Shown: positions 16,498-40,021, counted from the stretch's first letter. The stretch is 64,000 nucleotides of DNA from Piscinibacter defluvii (GCF_004011805.1 NZ_ML137198.1:164138-228137); one strand, 5' to 3'. Program-made: numbers and translations. The notes: generated by a model from the letters alone, not told the origin.

Positions 16498-17592
16498 ATG
16501 TCGATTTCCCCGATTCCGGAGCTCGTTGCCGAGCTCGCCGCCGGCCGCATGGTCATCCTCGTCGACGAGGAGGATCGCGAGAACGAGGGCGACCTCGTGC
16601 TCGCGGCCGAGCATGTCAGCCCCGAGGCGATCAACTTCATGGCGAAGTTCGGCCGCGGGCTGATCTGCCTGACGCTCACGCGCGAGCGCTGCGAGCGGCT
16701 GCAGCTCACGCCGATGGCGGCGCGCAATGGCCAGAAGACCGGCACCGCGTTCACCGTCTCGATCGAGGCCGCCGAGGGCGTGACCACCGGCATCTCCGCG
16801 GCCGACCGCGCGCGCACCGTGCAGGCCGCGGTGGCGCGCCACGCCAAGCCGAGCGACCTGGTGCAGCCCGGCCACATCTTCCCGCTGCAGGCGCAGGACG
16901 GCGGCGTGCTGATGCGCGCCGGGCACACCGAGGCCGGCTGCGACCTGGCCGGCATGGCCGGCCTCACGCCCGCCGCGGTGATCTGCGAGGTGATGAAGGA
17001 CGACGGCACGATGGCGCGCCTGCCGGACCTGATCGAGTTCGCGCGTGAGCACCGCCTGAAGATCGGCACCATCGCCGACCTGATCGAATACCGCAGCCGC
17101 AACGAGTCGCTGATCGAGCGTGTCTCGCAGCGCCGCATGAGCACCGCGCACGGCGAGTTCGACTGCGCCGCCTACCGCGACCGCACCGGTGGCCTGCACC
17201 TGGCGCTGACCAAGGGCCGCTGGCAGCCCGGCGAGGAGGTGCTGGTGCGCGTGCACGAGCCGCTGTCGGTGCTCGACCTGCTCGATGTCGGCCGCTGCGG
17301 CCATTCGTGGCCGCTGCCCAAGGCGTTGGCCGCGGTGCAGGCCAGCGAGCGCGGCGTGGCGCTGCTGCTGAACTGCGGCGAGGACGTTGCCGCCCTGCTG
17401 CCGCAGCTGGCCGAGGCGCGCGCCGAGCCGGCCGCGCCGGCCCGCGGCCAGATGGACCTGCGCACCTACGGCGTCGGCGCGCAGATCCTGCGCGACCTCG
17501 GCGTGGCCAGGATGCGCCTGCTCGGCAGCCCGCGGCGCATGCCCAGCATGGTCGGCTACGGCCTCGAGGTCACCGGTTTCGTCTCGCCCTAG
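16498..17592 (+). CDS. ribB: 3,4-dihydroxy-2-butanone 4-phosphate synthase with degenerate GTP cyclohydrolase II domain (RibBX)
   Basis: A 364-residue fusion. Residues 1-205 are a complete RibB domain that makes the four-carbon precursor of riboflavin: DEEDREN at 23-29 and [17 protein letters not shown] near 140 carry metal and catalytic residues. Residues from about 208 have the RibA fold, but the three zinc cysteines are not there: the region that should read as GDVxxSxRCDC is [16 protein letters not shown] (about 256-271). The end [16 protein letters not shown] is conserved. This matches the known proteobacterial RibBX type, so GTP cyclohydrolase II must be encoded elsewhere. Confidence 0.92.
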   Translation: MSISPIPELVAELAAGRMVILVDEEDRENEGDLVLAAEHVSPEAINFMAKFGRGLICLTLTRERCERLQLTPMAARNGQKTGTAFTVSIEAAEGVTTGISAADRARTVQAAVARHAKPSDLVQPGHIFPLQAQDGGVLMRAGHTEAGCDLAGMAGLTPAAVICEVMKDDGTMARLPDLIEFAREHRLKIGTIADLIEYRSRNESLIERVSQRRMSTAHGEFDCAAYRDRTGGLHLALTKGRWQPGEEVLVRVHEPLSVLDLLDVGRCGHSWPLPKALAAVQASERGVALLLNCGEDVAALLPQLAEARAEPAAPARGQMDLRTYGVGAQILRDLGVARMRLLGSPRRMPSMVGYGLEVTGFVSP

Positions 17593-17600
17593 GAGCTTTC

Positions 17601-18065
17601 ATGCAAGACGCCGACAAGGGCGCCGGAGTCGATCTGGACGGCCAGGACCTGCGCATCGCCATCGTCCAGGCGCGCTTCAATGCCCCCGTCACCGACAAGC
17701 TGGCGCAGACCTGCCTCGCCGAGCTGCGCGCACTCGGCGTGGCCGAGAAGCACATCCGCCATGTCACCGTGCCCGGGGCGCTGGAGGTGCCGGTGGCGCT
17801 GATGGCGCTGGCCGACAGCGACGACTTCGACGCGCTGATCGCGCTGGGCTGCATCATCCGCGGCGAGACCTACCACTTCGAGCTGGTGGCCAACGAGAGT
17901 GGCGCCGGCGTCACTCGCGTCTCGCTGGACCACCAGATCCCGATCGCCAACGCGATCCTGACGGTCGAGAACGAGGCCCAGGCCTGGGCACGCGCCGAGG
18001 ACAAGGGCCGCGACGCGGCACGTGTGGCGGTCGAGATGGCCTGCCTGATGGAAGACCTGTCGTGA
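17601..18065 (+). CDS. ribH: 6,7-dimethyl-8-ribityllumazine synthase
   Basis: A 154-residue enzyme joining the ribityl-pyrimidine with the four-carbon phosphate. Typical blocks are [16 protein letters not shown] at the N-terminus, [15 protein letters not shown] in the middle and [20 protein letters not shown] with the catalytic His. The ATG follows AGGAGCTTTC. It begins eight bases after ribBX and overlaps nusB by GTGA. Confidence 0.97.
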   Translation: MQDADKGAGVDLDGQDLRIAIVQARFNAPVTDKLAQTCLAELRALGVAEKHIRHVTVPGALEVPVALMALADSDDFDALIALGCIIRGETYHFELVANESGAGVTRVSLDHQIPIANAILTVENEAQAWARAEDKGRDAARVAVEMACLMEDLS

Positions 18066-18553
18066 CCGAGACGCCTGCGAAGAAGAAGCCGCGCCCGGCG
18101 GGCAAGCGCCCGCCGTCGGCGCGCCGGCGCTCGCGCGAGTTCGCGCTGCAGGGCCTGTACCAGTGGCTGCTCGGCGGCGCCGAGCCGGGCGTGATCGACG
18201 CCCACATGCGCGAGCAGGACGGCTTCGCCGGCGCCGACGCGGCGCACTTCGACGCGCTGCTGCACGGCTGCATCGCCGAGGCGGCCGGCATCGACGCGGT
18301 GCTCGCCAAGCATGTCGACCGCAAGACCACCGAGCTGTCGCCGATCGAACACGGCGTGCTGATGATCGGCGTCTACGAGATGCAGCACTGCCTGGACGTG
18401 CCGTACAAGGTGGCGATCAACGAAGCGGTCGAGCTGGCCAAGAGCTACGGCGGCACCGACGGCCACAAGTACGTCAACGGCGTGCTCGACAAGGCCGCCA
18501 CCGAGCTGCGCCCGGCCGAGGTGCAGCGCGCCCGTGGAGCGGCGCCGCGGTGA
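18062..18553 (+). CDS. nusB: transcription antitermination factor NusB
   Basis: A 163-residue RNA-binding protein that works with NusE at boxA during rRNA antitermination. The all-helical core starts at about residue 20 ([17 protein letters not shown]) and includes [16 protein letters not shown] and the conserved [25 protein letters not shown] block. A Lys/Arg/Pro-rich N-terminal extension precedes it. The start is a GTG overlapping the ribH stop, giving the ribH-nusB coupling common in proteobacteria. Confidence 0.97.
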   Translation: MTETPAKKKPRPAGKRPPSARRRSREFALQGLYQWLLGGAEPGVIDAHMREQDGFAGADAAHFDALLHGCIAEAAGIDAVLAKHVDRKTTELSPIEHGVLMIGVYEMQHCLDVPYKVAINEAVELAKSYGGTDGHKYVNGVLDKAATELRPAEVQRARGAAPR

Positions 18554-19770
18554 GGACCGCCGGCCGGCTCGAGCACATCGAGCCCTTCTACGTGATGGAG
18601 TGCGCCAAGGCGGCCACCGAGCTGGCGCAGTCGCCGCTGTGCGACCCGGCCCGCGGCGGCCGGCGCATGATCTTCCTGAACATCGGCGAGCCCGACTTCA
18701 CCGCGCCGCCGCTGGTGCGCGAGGCTGCCGAACGGGCGCTGCGCGACGGCCGCACGCAGTACACCGACGCCACCGGGCTGCCGTCGCTGCGCGAGCGCAT
18801 CGCTGGATGGTACGGCCGGCGCTTCGGGCTCGCCATCGATCCCGCGCGCATCGTCGTCACCGCCGGTGCCTCGGCCGCGCTGCAGCTCGCCTGCCTGGCG
18901 CTGATCGACCGCGACGACGAGGTGCTGCTGCCCGACCCGAGCTACCCCTGCAACCGGCATTTCGTCGCCGCCGCCGAGGGGCGAGCCGTGCTGCTGCCGG
19001 CCGGCCCGGCGCAGCGCTTCCAGCTCGATGCCGCCGGCGTCGAGGCGGCCTGGGGCGATCGCACGCGCGGCGTGCTGCTCGCGTCGCCGTCCAACCCGAC
19101 CGGCACCTCGATCGACCCCGACGAGATGGGCCGCATCGTGCGCGCGGTACGCGCGCGTGGCGGATTCACGATCGTCGACGAGATCTACCTCGGCCTGAGC
19201 TACGACGAGCGCTACGGCCACAGCGCACTCGCCCACGGCGAGGACGTGATCTCGGTGAACAGCTTCTCGAAGTACTTCTCGATGACCGGCTGGCGGCTCG
19301 GCTGGCTGGTGCTGCCGGCCGCGCTCGTGCCGGCGGTCGAGAAGCTGGCCCAGAACCTGTTCATCTGCGCCTCGACGATTGCGCAGCGTGCCGCACTGGC
19401 CTGCTTCGAGGCCGAATCGATCGCCGAATACGAACGCCGGCGCGGCGAGTTCCGCGCCCGGCGAGATCTCGTCGTGCCGGCGCTGAATGCGATGGGGCTG
19501 AGCGTCCCGGTAGCGCCGGATGGCGCGTTCTACGCCTGGGCCGACTGTTCGGCGCACGCCGCCAGCAGCTGGGACTTCGTCTTCGAGGCCATGCGCGGTG
19601 CCCAGGTGGCGCTGACGCCGGGGCGCGATTTCGGCCGCCACGGCAGCGAACGCTGGCTGCGCCTGTCCTACGCCAGCGCGCTGCCGCAGTTGCAGGAGGC
19701 GCTGGCGCGGCTGCAGGACTGGCTGTCGCGCCGCCGCCAAGCGCCCCGCAACTTGGTGAGCAACGGTTAA
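18550..19770 (+). CDS. class I/II pyridoxal-phosphate aminotransferase
   Basis: A 406-residue fold-type I aminotransferase. The PLP lysine lies in [18 protein letters not shown]; other hallmarks are [20 protein letters not shown] and the terminal Arg in LRLSYA. GTG start overlaps the nusB stop. The order ribH-nusB-aminotransferase recurs in betaproteobacteria, but substrate is not clear from sequence; an alanine- or aspartate-type activity is possible. The dapC-like aminotransferase at 41.8 kb is a different subgroup. Confidence 0.87.
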   Translation: MRTAGRLEHIEPFYVMECAKAATELAQSPLCDPARGGRRMIFLNIGEPDFTAPPLVREAAERALRDGRTQYTDATGLPSLRERIAGWYGRRFGLAIDPARIVVTAGASAALQLACLALIDRDDEVLLPDPSYPCNRHFVAAAEGRAVLLPAGPAQRFQLDAAGVEAAWGDRTRGVLLASPSNPTGTSIDPDEMGRIVRAVRARGGFTIVDEIYLGLSYDERYGHSALAHGEDVISVNSFSKYFSMTGWRLGWLVLPAALVPAVEKLAQNLFICASTIAQRAALACFEAESIAEYERRRGEFRARRDLVVPALNAMGLSVPVAPDGAFYAWADCSAHAASSWDFVFEAMRGAQVALTPGRDFGRHGSERWLRLSYASALPQLQEALARLQDWLSRRRQAPRNLVSNG

Positions 19771-19795
19771 CAAGCGCGCCCTGCGGGGTCTTTTT
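19744..19795 (+). terminator. candidate terminator at the end of the rib-nusB-aminotransferase unit
   Basis: CCCCGCA (19744-19750) pairs perfectly with TGCGGGG (19782-19788), which is followed by TCTTTTT. The loop is long (31 bases) and includes the aminotransferase stop. Position before a new gene unit supports it; the long loop lowers confidence. Confidence 0.45.
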
Positions 19796-19833
19796 CACGC
19801 ATCGCGGCCCGGACGCTGCACTAAGCTGCCGGG

Positions 19834-21476
<1,643 letters not shown>

Positions 21477-21480
<4 letters not shown>

Positions 21481-21881
21481 ACTTGCGCTCGGTCGCCGCG
21501 GCCTCCTTCGCCCTGTTCACCCTGCTGGCCGCCGGCTGCGCCCAGCCGCCGGTCAATGCGCCGACGCTCGGGCTGCTGGACGTGGCCGAACGGCCGGCCG
21601 AGAAGGCCTTGCTGGCCGGCCTGCGCGCCTACGACGACGCGCAGTACCCGCAGGCCGAGAAGCAGCTGCAGACGGCCTTGCAGGCCGGCCTCGCCTCGCC
21701 GCGCGACAAGGCCGCGGCGCACAAGCTGCTCGCGTTCATCTTCTGCACCAGCAGCCGCATGGCCGACTGCGAGGCGGCCTTCCGTGCCGCGCGTGCCGCC
21801 GACCCGGCGTTCGCGCTGACCAAGTCCGAAGCCGGCCATCCGCTGTGGGGCCCGGTGTACCAGCGGGTGCAGCAGCGATAA
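21477..21881 (+). CDS. small TPR-like lipoprotein coupled to the Ser/Thr kinase
   Basis: A 134-residue predicted lipoprotein with lipobox LAAGC (Cys21) after a clear signal peptide. The mature part has a helix-repeat pattern (AEKALLAGLRAYDDAQYPQA, then KLLAFIFCTSSRMADCEAAF) like TssQ/TagR-type or other TPR lipoproteins. Its ATG overlaps the kinase stop, so the two are co-translated and the lipoprotein may interact with the periplasmic PEGA domain. No other secretion-system genes are nearby, so the function stays open. Confidence 0.75.
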
Positions 21882-21882
21882 T
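21877..21882 (+). promoter_or_regulatory. candidate -10 element of ybgC-tolQRA
   Basis: GATAAT six bases before the TTG start at 21889, with no ribosome site. The hexamer also contains the TAA stop of the lipoprotein gene. Confidence 0.35.
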
Positions 21883-21888
21883 CGCGGC

Positions 21889-22311
21889 TTGCCCGAGATC
21901 CACGCCCCCCCCTTCAGCTTCACGCTGCGCGTCTACTGGGAGGACACCGACGCCGGCGGCGTCGTGTTCTACGCCAACTACCTGAAGTTCTTCGAGCGCG
22001 CCCGCACCGAATGGCTGCGCTCGCTGGGCTTCGAGCAGGAGCGCTTGCGAACCGACACAGGCACGATCTTCATCGTCGCCGATACTGCGGTGCGCTACCT
22101 GGCCCCGGCGCGCCTGGACGACCTGCTCGAGGTCAGCGTGATGGCGCAGGAGGTGGGCCGGGTGTCGATGAGCCTCGTGCAGCAGGCCTGGCGCAGCGCG
22201 CCGGGCGAGCGCACGCTGCTGGCCGAGGGCCGCATCCGCATCGGCTGCGTCGATGCCGGAACTTTCAAGATGCGGCGCATTCCGACCGAGCTTCTCACCA
22301 AGTTGCCATGA
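21889..22311 (+). CDS. ybgC: tol-pal system-associated acyl-CoA thioesterase YbgC
   Basis: A 140-residue hotdog-fold thioesterase. The family motif YWEDTDAGGVVFYANYLKFFERARTEWL carries the catalytic Asp. C-terminal residues are typical. The only plausible initiation codon is a TTG at 21889, as the conserved domain begins about ten residues later and no ATG or GTG precedes it. It overlaps tolQ by ATGA, the standard ybgC-tolQ order. Confidence 0.93.
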   Translation: MPEIHAPPFSFTLRVYWEDTDAGGVVFYANYLKFFERARTEWLRSLGFEQERLRTDTGTIFIVADTAVRYLAPARLDDLLEVSVMAQEVGRVSMSLVQQAWRSAPGERTLLAEGRIRIGCVDAGTFKMRRIPTELLTKLP

Positions 22312-23042
22312 ACCAGGACTTCTCCATCTTCACCCTCGTCACGCAGGCCAGCTTCGTCGTGCAGCTGGTGATGGCCGGCCTGCTGCTGGCCTCGCTGGCG
22401 AGCTGGACGGTGATCTTCGGCAAGCTGTTCGGCCTGCGCCGCGTGCGCGGCGAGAACGACGAGTTCGAGCGCGATTTCTGGGCCGGGCGCAACCTCAACG
22501 AGCTGTATGCCGATGCGAGCAAACGCAGCGTCGACGGCCGCGGCGCGCCGATGGAGCGCATCTTCGCCTCGGGCATGCGCGAGTTCCTGAAGCTGCGCGA
22601 GAAGCGCGTGCTCGACGCCGGCGCGCTGCTCGATGGCGCGCGCCGCGCGATGCGCGCGAGCTTCCAGCGCGAGATCGACGCGGTGGAATCCAACCTCAGC
22701 TTCCTGGCCTCGGTCGGCTCGGTCAGCCCCTACGTCGGCCTGTTCGGCACGGTGTGGGGGATCATGCACGCCTTCGTCGGCCTGTCGAACATGCAGCAGG
22801 TGACGCTGGCCACCGTGGCGCCGGGCATCGCCGAGGCGCTGGTGGCCACCGCGATCGGCCTGTTCGCGGCCATCCCGGCGGTGATCGCCTACAACCGCTT
22901 CGCGCGCGACATCGACCGCATCGCGATCCAGCTCGAGACCTTCATCGAGGAGTTCTCGAACATCCTGCAGCGCAACGTCGGCGCGCCCGGCCCGGCGCCG
23001 GCCGCAGCCACCGTCAGCAGCGGCTTCGCGCACAGCCGCTAG
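22308..23042 (+). CDS. tolQ: Tol-Pal system inner-membrane protein TolQ
   Basis: A 244-residue MotA/TolQ/ExbB channel subunit with three membrane helices: residues about 15-37, 135-160 and 170-192. The conserved SVSPYVGLFGTVWGIMHAF and TAIGLFAAIPAVIAYN helices are present. With TolR it uses the proton gradient to energise TolA for outer-membrane constriction at division. ATG overlaps the ybgC stop. Confidence 0.97.
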   Translation: MNQDFSIFTLVTQASFVVQLVMAGLLLASLASWTVIFGKLFGLRRVRGENDEFERDFWAGRNLNELYADASKRSVDGRGAPMERIFASGMREFLKLREKRVLDAGALLDGARRAMRASFQREIDAVESNLSFLASVGSVSPYVGLFGTVWGIMHAFVGLSNMQQVTLATVAPGIAEALVATAIGLFAAIPAVIAYNRFARDIDRIAIQLETFIEEFSNILQRNVGAPGPAPAAATVSSGFAHSR

Positions 23043-23054
23043 AAAGGCTGCCCG

Positions 23055-23483
<429 letters not shown>

Positions 23484-23487
23484 GCCC

Positions 23488-24315
23488 ATGCACGTCTCCA
23501 CGCTGACCCGCGACGCGCTGATCCCGCGCAACCCCGACGGCATCGGCCGCGGGCTCGGGCTCGCGCTGCTGGTGCACGCGCTGCTGGTCGTCGCGATCGC
23601 CTTCGGGGTCAGCTGGCGCTCGAGCAACCCGGCCGGCGTCGAGGCCGAGCTGTGGGCCGCGGTGCCGCAGATCGCCGCGCCGCGGCCGGTCGAACCCGAG
23701 CCGGCGCCGCAGCCCAAGCCGGCCCCGCCACCGCCCCCCAAGCCCGAGCCGGTGCAGAAGCCGCAGCAGGATGCGCAGATCGCCATCGAGAAGGCGAAGA
23801 AGGAAGAGGAACGCAAGCGCAAGGAGGAGGAAGAGGCCAGGCGCGAGGAGCTGCAGCGCCAGAAGGAGGAGCAGCTGCGCCAGCAGAAGGAAGAGGCCGA
23901 GCGCAAGAAGAAGGAAGCCGAGGCGAAGCGCAAGGAACAGGAGCGGCTCGAGGCGCTGCGCGAGGCGCAGATGAAGCGCATCCTGAGCCAGGCCGGCGCC
24001 ACCGGCGATCCCTCCTCGACCGGCACCGCGCAGCGCACCGCCGGCCCGTCGGCCAGCTATGCCGGGCGCATCAAGGCGCGCATCCTGCCCAACATCGTGT
24101 TCAGCGACTCGATCGACGCCAACCCGCTGGCCACCGTGGAGGTGCGCGCCGCGCCGGACGGCACCATCATCGGCCGCAAGCTGCTCAAGAGCAGTGGCGT
24201 GCCGGCCTGGGACGAGGCCGTGCTGCGCGCGATCGACAAGACCGAGGTCCTGCCGCGCGACACCGACGGCCGCGTGCCGTCCACCATCGAGATCAGTTTC
24301 CGGCCGCGGGAGTGA
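23488..24315 (+). CDS. tolA: Tol-Pal system protein TolA
   Basis: A 275-residue protein with three parts: a membrane helix at about residues 22-42; a Pro-rich stretch (PEPAPQPKPAPPPPPKPEP) followed by a long charged helix rich in Lys and Glu (about 90-165); and a C-terminal TonB/TolA-like domain (about 185-275, SYAGRIKARILPNIVF to IEISFRPRE). It links the TolQR motor to the outer membrane. The usual tolB and pal genes do not follow; the next gene is on the opposite strand. Confidence 0.95.
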   Translation: MHVSTLTRDALIPRNPDGIGRGLGLALLVHALLVVAIAFGVSWRSSNPAGVEAELWAAVPQIAAPRPVEPEPAPQPKPAPPPPPKPEPVQKPQQDAQIAIEKAKKEEERKRKEEEEARREELQRQKEEQLRQQKEEAERKKKEAEAKRKEQERLEALREAQMKRILSQAGATGDPSSTGTAQRTAGPSASYAGRIKARILPNIVFSDSIDANPLATVEVRAAPDGTIIGRKLLKSSGVPAWDEAVLRAIDKTEVLPRDTDGRVPSTIEISFRPRE

Positions 24316-24339
24316 GGCACGCCGGGGCGCGCGCCCAGC

Positions 24340-32644
<8,305 letters not shown>

Positions 32645-32657
32645 GGGGAGAACGGCC

Positions 32658-34787
32658 ATGAAGAGGTTTGTCGGCGTGCTCGCGGCGCTGCTGGGTGCCG
32701 CGCTGATCACCGGTTGCGGCGGTGGCGGCGACGCGGCGCCGCCGCCGGTGGTCGGTGCGGCCGGCGGCACCGTGAGCGGCCCGGCCGGCGCACAGGTGGT
32801 GGTGCCGGCCGGCGCGCTGGCCCAGCCCACCGCGGTGGCCGTCGCGCAGTCCGCCAGCGGCGCCCCGGCGCTGCCGGGCGGTCTGGTCACCCTGGGCGCG
32901 GTGTTCGCCTTCACACCGCACGGCACGAACTTCGCGCTGCCCGCCACGATGACCGTGCCCTTCGATCCGGCCGCGCTGCCGGCCGGGCGCACGCCGACGC
33001 TCTTCAAGACCGACGCGAACGGGGCCTGGCAGGCACTGTCCGGCGCCAGCGTGAATGCCGGCAGCATCAGCGCGCCGGTCACGTCCTTCTCCTGGGCGGT
33101 GGTGGGCCTGCTGCCGCCCTCGATCACGCAGCAGCCGGCCTCGGCCTCGGTGAGCGAGCCCGACACGGCGACCTTCAGCGTCACCGCGCTCGGCACGCCG
33201 CCCTTCACCTACCAGTGGCAGCGCTCCGACGACGGCGGCGCGAACTGGGACGACATCGCCGGCGCCACGGCGCGCTCCTACACCACCGGCGCCACCAGCG
33301 TCGCCGCGGACGACGGCGACCGCTACCGCGTGGTCATCACGAACCCGGACGGCAGCACGACCAGCAGCGCCGCGACGCTGCGCGTGAACGCCGTCGCGGT
33401 GGCCCCGGCCATCACCACGCAGCCGCAGGACACGAGCGTCGCGCAGGGCGCGACCGCCACCTTCTCCTGCACGGCCAGCGGCACGGCGCCCGCCTACCAG
33501 TGGCAGCGCTCGAACGACGCCACGAACTGGACCGACATCCCCGGCGCGACCAACGCGTCCTACACCACGCCCGCCACGCAGGCCGCGGACGACGGCAGCC
33601 GCTACCGCTGCCGGGCGTCGAACACCGCTGGCAGCGTGTTCAGCGCCGGCGCGCTGCTCACGGTCACCGTGCCGGGCACGATCGCCCCGGCCCGGCTGGC
33701 GGCCGGCGGCGGCTTCAGCATCGTCGCGCTGGCAGACGGCACGCTGCGCGCCTGGGGCGCCGATGGCACCGGGCAGCTCGGCACCGGCGCGGGCGACCAG
33801 TCGCGCAGCCTGCCGGGCGCCGGCCCGGCGCTCTCCGGCGTGGTGGCGCTGGCCGCCGGCAGCGCCCATGCACTGGCACTTCGCGGCGACGGCTCGGTGG
33901 CCGGCTGGGGCTACAACGGCTTCGGGCAGATCGGCAACGGCAACAACCAGACGCAGGCAAGCCCGGCCGAATCGACCTGGATCGACGCCGGCACGCCACG
34001 CGCCTTCGCCGATGCGGTGGGCATCTGCGCCGGCACCCTGCATTCGCTGGTGCTGCGCGCCGGCGGCGAGGTGCGTGCGATGGGCACCAATGCCGACGGC
34101 CAGCTCGGCGACGGCAGCAACACCGACCGCCTGCGCGGCGTGGCCGTCAGCGGCATCACGAGCGCGACGGCCGTGGCCTGCGGCGGCAACCACTCGCTCG
34201 CGCTGCTGGCCGACGGCAGCGTGCGCGCCTGGGGCGCGAACGACGACGGCCAGCTCGGCGACGGCTCGCGCACGGCGCGCAACACGCCGGTGGCGGTGAG
34301 CGGCCTCGCGAACGTCGTCGCGATCGCGGTCGGCACGCGCCACTCGCTCGCGCTGCGCAGCGACGGCAGCGTCTGGGCCTGGGGCTCGAACCTGAACGGC
34401 AAGCTCGGCGACGGCAGCGACACCGCGCGCCTCGTGCCGACGGCGACGCTGCTGACGAGCGGCATCGTCGCGATCGCCGCCGGCAGCGACAACTCCGCCG
34501 CGGTGCGCAACGACGGCGCCTTGTTCACCGTCGGCATCAACGAGGTCGGCGAGCTCGGCATCGGCGCGCTCACGCCGGGCTTCTCGGCCACCTGGCGGCG
34601 CGCGCAGGCGAGCAACGTGGTGGCCGTCGGCATCGCACGCGGCGGCGGGCTCTCGCACCTGCTCGCGCAGCGCAGCGACGGCAGCGTGCTCACGTGGGGA
34701 TGGAACGGCGACGGCGAACTCGGGCGCGGGCCCAACCCGCCCTTCGAGGAGAACCCGGGCGTCGTCGGCGGTCTGAACCTGAACTGA
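32658..34787 (+). CDS. RCC1-repeat lipoprotein with ZU5-like and Ig-like domains (copy B)
   Basis: A 709-residue paralogue of the preceding gene, starting 13 bases after it. Lipobox TGC (Cys20) is followed by a Gly/Asp run, a ZU5-like part (GAAGGTVSGPAGAQVVVPAGAL) and two Ig-like segments with YQWQRS. Seven RCC1 repeats occupy about 345-700; some are degenerate, such as NSAAVRNDGALFTVGINEVG. It ends GLNLN, matching copy A. Copy A has one more Ig-like region. Its stop is 10 bases from the convergent zipA stop. Confidence 0.85.
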   Translation: MKRFVGVLAALLGAALITGCGGGGDAAPPPVVGAAGGTVSGPAGAQVVVPAGALAQPTAVAVAQSASGAPALPGGLVTLGAVFAFTPHGTNFALPATMTVPFDPAALPAGRTPTLFKTDANGAWQALSGASVNAGSISAPVTSFSWAVVGLLPPSITQQPASASVSEPDTATFSVTALGTPPFTYQWQRSDDGGANWDDIAGATARSYTTGATSVAADDGDRYRVVITNPDGSTTSSAATLRVNAVAVAPAITTQPQDTSVAQGATATFSCTASGTAPAYQWQRSNDATNWTDIPGATNASYTTPATQAADDGSRYRCRASNTAGSVFSAGALLTVTVPGTIAPARLAAGGGFSIVALADGTLRAWGADGTGQLGTGAGDQSRSLPGAGPALSGVVALAAGSAHALALRGDGSVAGWGYNGFGQIGNGNNQTQASPAESTWIDAGTPRAFADAVGICAGTLHSLVLRAGGEVRAMGTNADGQLGDGSNTDRLRGVAVSGITSATAVACGGNHSLALLADGSVRAWGANDDGQLGDGSRTARNTPVAVSGLANVVAIAVGTRHSLALRSDGSVWAWGSNLNGKLGDGSDTARLVPTATLLTSGIVAIAAGSDNSAAVRNDGALFTVGINEVGELGIGALTPGFSATWRRAQASNVVAVGIARGGGLSHLLAQRSDGSVLTWGWNGDGELGRGPNPPFEENPGVVGGLNLN

Positions 34788-34797
34788 GGCGCGCGGC

Positions 34798-35850
34798 TCA
34801 GCTGAACAGCCGCCGCGCCGCAGCCGAGCCGGCCGCCAGGTCGCGCGCCGCCAGCTCGTCGTACAGGCGCTTCAGCTCGGCGCCGATGCTGCCGAAGCTC
34901 TCGGCCGACAGCGGCGCGCCGTTGTCGTCGACGATGGCCGCGTCCATGCCCAGCGAGAGCGCCTGCGCGCTCGCCTGCCAGGTGATGAAGGGCTCGGCGA
35001 GCGGGTCGGTCTGCGGCACGTCGAAGGCCAGCGTCACGTCGCGCAGCGCGGCCTGGTTCGGATCGTCCGACAAGGCGGCCTGCGAATCGAAGGCCAGCGT
35101 CAGCACCGGCGGGGCGCCCTCCTCGGCGCCGGGCAGCACCAGACGCCCGGGCACCATGCCCGGCACGAAGCCGTGCCGCGCCGCATGCTGCTGGATGTAG
35201 CCCACGCTCCAGGCCACCGAGCGCGAGCGCAGGTGCACCGCGAGCTGCGCGTCGTGCTCGCTCGCGAAGGTGTCGAGCTCGCGGGCGCGGGCCACCACCT
35301 CGAGCATGTCGGGGAAATCGGGCAGCGCGCCGATGCCCTCGGCGAAGGCCTGCACCTTCTGCACGAACTCGGAGTACTCGATCTCGTTCAGCGCGCCGCC
35401 GCGGTTGGCCAGCTGCACGCCGGCCTGGAACTCGACGTAGCGCTGCCCGGCCGCCGGCGGCTCCCACTCGCGCGTCTGCACGTTCAGGCCCTCGATGAAG
35501 AAGGGCTTGCTGCCGGCGCGGCGCGTGGGCGGCAGGTGCATGAGCGCCATGTCGCCGCTGATCTGCACCTCGACCGAGAGCGTCGCCACGGCATCGATCA
35601 ACGCGTCGATCCTCGGCACGTTGCGACGCGGCGTGCGCGGCGGCTCGGCGACGGGTTGGTCGGATTCGTCGGGCGCCGGGTCGGCCGGCGTGTCGAAGCC
35701 GGGCTCGCGCAGCACCGGCTCGCGCGGCTCGGCCGGCGGCGCCACCACCACGCGGCGCGCCTCGCGCCGGCGCGTCTGCCAGTACGAGTGCCCCGCCAGC
35801 GCCGCCAAGACCGCCGCGCCGAACAAGGCCAGCGCCAGGCTCAGGCTCAT
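34798..35850 (-). CDS. zipA: cell division protein ZipA
   Basis: A 350-residue division protein: an N-terminal membrane helix (SLALALFGAAVLAALAGHSYW), a Pro/Glu-rich linker and a C-terminal ZipA-type FtsZ-binding domain (from about 215). The start MSLSLALALFG at 35850 was chosen as it places the helix at the terminus, as in the family. It lies 13 bases after smc, giving the smc-zipA order of betaproteobacteria. ligA, usually next, is displaced. Confidence 0.88.
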   Translation of the reverse strand: MSLSLALALFGAAVLAALAGHSYWQTRRREARRVVVAPPAEPREPVLREPGFDTPADPAPDESDQPVAEPPRTPRRNVPRIDALIDAVATLSVEVQISGDMALMHLPPTRRAGSKPFFIEGLNVQTREWEPPAAGQRYVEFQAGVQLANRGGALNEIEYSEFVQKVQAFAEGIGALPDFPDMLEVVARARELDTFASEHDAQLAVHLRSRSVAWSVGYIQQHAARHGFVPGMVPGRLVLPGAEEGAPPVLTLAFDSQAALSDDPNQAALRDVTLAFDVPQTDPLAEPFITWQASAQALSLGMDAAIVDDNGAPLSAESFGSIGAELKRLYDELAARDLAAGSAAARRLFS

Positions 35851-35863
35851 CGGCACCGCCCCG

Positions 35864-39379
<3,516 letters not shown>

Positions 39380-39432
39380 GGGAGAGCGGCGGGTGGACCG
39401 GGGGTCATGGCCCAAGTCCTTGATTCATATGA

Positions 39433-39454
39433 GAAAACCCGCGTTGTCGCGGGT
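39433..39454 (-). terminator. intrinsic terminator/attenuator in the smc leader
   Basis: On the reverse strand the sequence forms ACCCGCG / CGCGGGT with a four-base loop followed by TTTT. It lies 54 bases before the smc ATG, between divergent smc and queF, where no upstream reverse-strand gene exists. It would therefore attenuate smc transcription or end a short RNA. Confidence 0.55.
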
Positions 39455-39516
39455 CCTCTTCGGGGCGGGATGATAGCATCGCGGCCCTTTCGAAACCCTC
39501 TCCAGACGTGACCGCC

Positions 39517-39990
39517 ATGGCTCGCCGCAAGACCCCCGAGACCGCGCCCAAGCAGCGCCCGATGCCGCCCAACCCGCCCAGCGCGCCGAGCAAGGAACTG
39601 CACGTCTTCCCGAACCCGGCGCCCGAGCGCGACTACGTCATCCAGTTCCAGGTGCCGGAGTTCACCTGCCACTGCCCGCTGACCGGGCAGCCGGACTTCG
39701 CGCACTTCACGATCGACATGATCGCGGACGAACTGTGCGTCGAGCTCAAGAGCCTGAAGATGTACTTCTGGAGCTACCGCAACGAGGGCGCGTTCCACGA
39801 GAAGGTGACCAACACCATCCTCGACGACCTCGTGAAGGCCACCCGGCCACGTTTCGTCCGCATCACCGCGAAGTGGTACGTGCGCGGCGGCATCTACACC
39901 AACGTGGTGGCCGAACACCGCAAGAAGGGCTGGAAGCCGCAGCCCGTGGTCACGCTGCCGGCCCACGCGCCGCAGGCCGGACTGCTGTAG
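39517..39990 (+). CDS. queF: NADPH-dependent 7-cyano-7-deazaguanine reductase (preQ0 reductase)
   Basis: A 157-residue type I QueF, which reduces the nitrile of preQ0 to preQ1 in queuosine synthesis. The thioimide-forming Cys is expected in [16 protein letters not shown] (Cys53) with Asp60; the QueF motif [20 protein letters not shown] follows. ATG at 39517 was chosen; a GTG three codons upstream is possible. It diverges from smc. No preQ1 riboswitch was recognised upstream. Confidence 0.94.
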   Translation: MARRKTPETAPKQRPMPPNPPSAPSKELHVFPNPAPERDYVIQFQVPEFTCHCPLTGQPDFAHFTIDMIADELCVELKSLKMYFWSYRNEGAFHEKVTNTILDDLVKATRPRFVRITAKWYVRGGIYTNVVAEHRKKGWKPQPVVTLPAHAPQAGLL

Positions 39991-40012
39991 GCGCCGGCCC
40001 GCGGCCGGCGCC
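39990..40012. terminator. hairpin between convergent queF and the lysine-rich protein gene
   Basis: A perfect 9-base stem GGCGCCGGC / GCCGGCGCC with a 5-base loop starts at the queF stop. No T-tract; the symmetric position suits a bidirectional terminator. Confidence 0.5.
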
Positions 40013-40021
40013 CTCCCGGGC

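Noticed and set aside
18550..19770. Calling the aminotransferase after nusB a dapC or aspC
   Set aside because: Motifs place it only in the class I/II fold; a separate dapC is at 41.8 kb in a dap operon, and substrate residues are not decisive.
39380..39516. preQ1 riboswitch in front of queF
   Set aside because: The region shows a hairpin but no preQ1 aptamer consensus, and the hairpin's T-tract is on the opposite strand.
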